In this document: positions 61,490 to 64,000 of the stretch, piece after piece
Layout of the letters: every line of letters starts with the position of its first letter
Position numbering within the stretch: the stretch's first letter is position 1
Assembly: GCA_020638695.1 (NCBI GenBank)
Contig: JACKIB010000011.1
Span: 1 to 64,000 of the forward strand
Reading direction: 5' to 3'
Source: Planctomycetota bacterium
GTDB taxonomy: Bacteria; Planctomycetota; UBA1135; UBA2386
Length of the DNA: 64,000 nucleotides
Notes under the pieces: model-generated
What the model was told of the DNA's origin: nothing
Database searches by the model: none
Seen by the model: the letters and a program-made list of their open reading frames with translations, nothing else
Position numbers and translations under genes: made by a program

Positions 61490-64000
61490 ATGGCCAAGTC
61501 ACGCTTCACGCTGCTTCTCCCGCTCACGACCCTCGCGCTGGCCGCCTTCGTGCTGATGACACGCCCGCTGGACAAGGCGGAGGATCTGCTGATCCAGCGC
61601 CGGTACGCGGCTGCGGTGACCGAGCTGCAGAAGCTGTTGAAGGAGGGGGTGCCAGCGGGCGAGCGGGATCGCGCCCTGATCCTGCTCGGCCGCGCACAGC
61701 AGCTGGCCAACGACCTCCCGGGGGCCATTGCTACCTACCAGACGCTGATCGACCGAATGGGCGACTCGCCGTTGGTGCACAAGGCCCGCTTCCGCCGCGC
61801 CGAAACGATGGCCGCGGCGGGCGACTTCCGCGGTGCGGCACCGATCTACCAGGGCGAGATCGAGCGACTGGTCGGCCTGGAGCGCAAGGAGGAGCTGGCG
61901 ACGACGTACCTGGGTCTGGCAGAGCGTGCGCTCGCCGGGGAGAAGCCCGACCGGAAACGCGCGGTGACGTTCTTCGATTTGGCCATCGACCTCGGGCTCT
62001 CGCCCGAGAAGCAGCGTGCGGTGGCACTGCAGGCGGCGGAAGCGCGCCTGGCACAACCCGATTTCGCCGATGCGGTGCGGCGTTTCACCCCGTTGGCAGC
62101 GTCCTTGCAGCGCGGCCAAGGGAAGCTGCGCGCGATGCTCGGGCTAGGCCGTGCCCTGTGGCGTGCGGGGCAAGCGGCGAAGGCACGCTCGGTGTTGCGC
62201 GATCTGATCGCGACGGCGCCCGATGATCCGCTCGCCGGCGATGCCGCGTTCGAGATCGCCCTCACCCTCGGCGTACCCGGGCCGGCATTCAACCAGGTCG
62301 AGCGGGCGATCGCGGCCCTGCAACGCGTGCACGATAGGTTCCCGGCACACCCCAAGGCGAAGGTCGCCCCGTTCCTGATCGCGTGCTGCTACCGGCATGC
62401 CGGGCGCAGCGAGGACGCCCTGCGCGCGGTGCGCAGCTTCCTCGACGGCGACCACGCGGACCTGGCGGAACTGCCGCTGGCGCGGGCGATGGTCGGCGAC
62501 ATCCTGAACGGCCAGGGCAAGCGCGAGGAGGCCATCGCCGCGTGGCGGGCGTTCCTCAAGGCACACCCCTCGCACCGCGACTGGGAGCGAGTGCAGCGGG
62601 CGATCGTCGATGCGGAGTACGCGATGGCGTTGGCGGACTTCCAGCGCGGGCCCGAGGGCTTCGCCGCGGCCCGACAGCGCTTCGCCGCGTTCGCCCGCGA
62701 CTACCCGATCGACCCGCGCAACCCACAGGTGCTGTGGTTCGTGGGCGAGATGCTGTTCCAGGAGAGGAAGTACGACGAGGCTCGCGAGGCGTTCGCGCGC
62801 TGCGTCAGCAAGTACCCGGGCAGCGATCCGGCTTCCGCGGCGCAGTTCCGAATCGGCGAGATCTTCGAGACCAAGACCTTCAACTACCAGGCGGCACTCG
62901 ACGCCTACCGCAAGGTCACCTGGGGACGCAGCGCCGCGACGGCTCAGCAACGCATCCAGCTGTTGACGCGCAAGCACCTCGAGTTGCTCACCCCGCGCAC
63001 CTTCCGCACCGGCGAGAAGGCGCGCTTCCGCCTCACCTCGCGCAACATCGAGAAGGTCCGCGTGCGGGTGTTCCGACTCGACATGGAGACCTACTTCCGC
63101 TCGACCCACTTGACCGGCGACGTCGACGGTCTGGACATCGAGGTGATCGAGCCCGACCGCACCTTCGACAGCGCGGTCCCGGAGTACGTCAAGCACAAGG
63201 AGACCGAGCGCGACGTCGAGATCGGACTGGGTGACGCCGGCGCGTACGTGGTCAAGGTCGACGACCGCGAACTCGAGGCGACCACCATGGTGCTGGTGAC
63301 CGACGTGGCGCTGATCGCCAAGTGCTCGCGCCACGAGTGCTTCGTGTTCACCCAGAACTTGAAGGAGAACCGCACCGAATCCGGGGTGAAGGTCGTGCTG
63401 TCTGACGGCAAGAAGATCGTCGCCGAGGGCACTACCGGAAACGACGGCGTCTGGCGCTACAAGGGTCCCGAGCTGCAACGGTCGGATCGGCTGAGCGTGT
63501 TCGCGGTCGACGCCGCGGGCTCGGGAGCGAGCAGCCTCGACCTGTCCGGAATGGGCTACTCGCAGGGACTGACCGCCAAGGCCTACCTGTACACCGACCA
63601 ACCGATCTACCGGCCGGGCCAGCGGGTACACGTGCGCGGCATCGTCCGCGAAGTCGAAGGAGGACTCTATCGGTTGCCGCGCGGGGAGGACTACCGAGTG
63701 CAGGTGCTCAGCGCGAACGGGCGCTTGCTGCTGCAGCGGAAGGTGCGCTTCAGCAGCTTCGGCACGTTCACCGCCGACCTGTCGCTGCCCCCCGAAGCGG
63801 AGCTGGGCACCTGGACGGTGCGGGTCGACGACGGTCCGCGGAGCGGGCAGAGCACCACCGCGACGTTCGAAGTGGCACAGTACCAGCGCCCCCGACTCGA
63901 ACTGACGGCGGAACCGAAGGCCCGCGTGGTGCTGCGCGGCGAGAAGGTCGAGGGTCTGTTCCGGCTGCGCTACTACTTCGGCGAACCGGCCGCCGGCAAG
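61490..64000 (+). CDS. TPR-alpha-2-macroglobulin-type protein (5' part, runs off the window)
   Basis: 837 residues are visible, with no stop. An N-terminal signal anchor (SRFTLLLPLTTLALAAFVLM, about 4-24) leads into about 450 residues of TPR-like repeats (LKEGVPAGERDRALILLGRAQQLAND, VLWFVGEMLFQERKYDEAREAFARCVSKYPG). Bacterial alpha-2-macroglobulin sequence follows: FRTGEKARFRLTSRNIEKVRVRVFRLD and the MG2-like block AYLYTDQPIYRPGQRVHVRGIVRE (about 698). The bait and thioester regions, if present, lie beyond the window. Such proteins trap proteases at the cell envelope; the TPR front end suggests a protein partner. Confidence 0.75.
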   Translation, partial: MAKSRFTLLLPLTTLALAAFVLMTRPLDKAEDLLIQRRYAAAVTELQKLLKEGVPAGERDRALILLGRAQQLANDLPGAIATYQTLIDRMGDSPLVHKARFRRAETMAAAGDFRGAAPIYQGEIERLVGLERKEELATTYLGLAERALAGEKPDRKRAVTFFDLAIDLGLSPEKQRAVALQAAEARLAQPDFADAVRRFTPLAASLQRGQGKLRAMLGLGRALWRAGQAAKARSVLRDLIATAPDDPLAGDAAFEIALTLGVPGPAFNQVERAIAALQRVHDRFPAHPKAKVAPFLIACCYRHAGRSEDALRAVRSFLDGDHADLAELPLARAMVGDILNGQGKREEAIAAWRAFLKAHPSHRDWERVQRAIVDAEYAMALADFQRGPEGFAAARQRFAAFARDYPIDPRNPQVLWFVGEMLFQERKYDEAREAFARCVSKYPGSDPASAAQFRIGEIFETKTFNYQAALDAYRKVTWGRSAATAQQRIQLLTRKHLELLTPRTFRTGEKARFRLTSRNIEKVRVRVFRLDMETYFRSTHLTGDVDGLDIEVIEPDRTFDSAVPEYVKHKETERDVEIGLGDAGAYVVKVDDRELEATTMVLVTDVALIAKCSRHECFVFTQNLKENRTESGVKVVLSDGKKIVAEGTTGNDGVWRYKGPELQRSDRLSVFAVDAAGSGASSLDLSGMGYSQGLTAKAYLYTDQPIYRPGQRVHVRGIVREVEGGLYRLPRGEDYRVQVLSANGRLLLQRKVRFSSFGTFTADLSLPPEAELGTWTVRVDDGPRSGQSTTATFEVAQYQRPRLELTAEPKARVVLRGEKVEGLFRLRYYFGEPAAGK

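Overview
The window is high-GC bacterial DNA, densely packed on both strands. The gene content points to Planctomycetota, probably one of its deep high-GC lineages. Evidence for this: futalosine-route menaquinone genes; a Hanks-type kinase fused to tetratricopeptide repeats (TPRs); a large FG-GAP lipoprotein; a histone-H1-like Lys/Ala protein; NTT-type nucleotide-transporter folds with HEAT repeats; and a clade-style MglA/Roadblock cluster. A myxobacterium or another large-genome deep lineage is not excluded. No rRNA, tRNA or CRISPR array was seen.

Layout. 1-12 kb: a gene stub, mqnA, a membrane-anchored thioredoxin, an FG-GAP lipoprotein, an MBOAT / redoxin / SGNH run, and a translationally coupled mqnC-mqnE-EamA operon. 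12-21 kb: a coiled-coil membrane protein, ptsI coupled to a protein with four SANT/Myb-like repeats, a STAS / histidine kinase / response regulator module, a CMD-family protein and an HDOD protein. This stretch is peppered with ~170 bp TA/CTAG-bounded palindromic elements. 20.9-23.1 kb: gcvT-gcvH-lipM, in which lipoyl assembly sits beside its own acceptor protein. 24-30.6 kb: a five-gene GTPase module (DUF4388/TPR/beta-propeller membrane protein, TPR-Roadblock, Roadblock, tail-anchored MglA, Roadblock/MglB-like), closed by a strong terminator. 31-36 kb: histone-like gene, metG, an EI24-type membrane protein and glutaryl-CoA dehydrogenase. 36-41.3 kb: a frameshifted glycosidase-like gene and about 2.5 kb of decayed, less GC-rich DNA containing the wreck of a secreted-protein paralogue. 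41.3-44.9 kb: a two-gene pyruvate:ferredoxin oxidoreductase with a frameshift in a G4 run. 45-64 kb: the intact secreted paralogue, an ATP-grasp protein, proS, an NTT-HEAT-cNMP fusion, a kinase-TPR protein, a cobalamin-binding-like protein, a second ATP-grasp-like protein, a second NTT-like transporter, a TMEM175-like channel, a Ca/Na antiporter, and the 5' part of a TPR-alpha-2-macroglobulin that runs off the window.

How it fits together. The metabolic genes describe a respiratory, menaquinone-using heterotroph with glycine cleavage and acyl-CoA catabolism. Two things stand out as possibly new. The first is the membrane-associated MglA/Roadblock cluster with a beta-propeller partner. The second is a set of three families of short palindromic elements with TA-type junctions. 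These elements chain end-to-end through shared CTAG and repeatedly sit exactly in TAG stop codons, which they restore because their ends begin with G.
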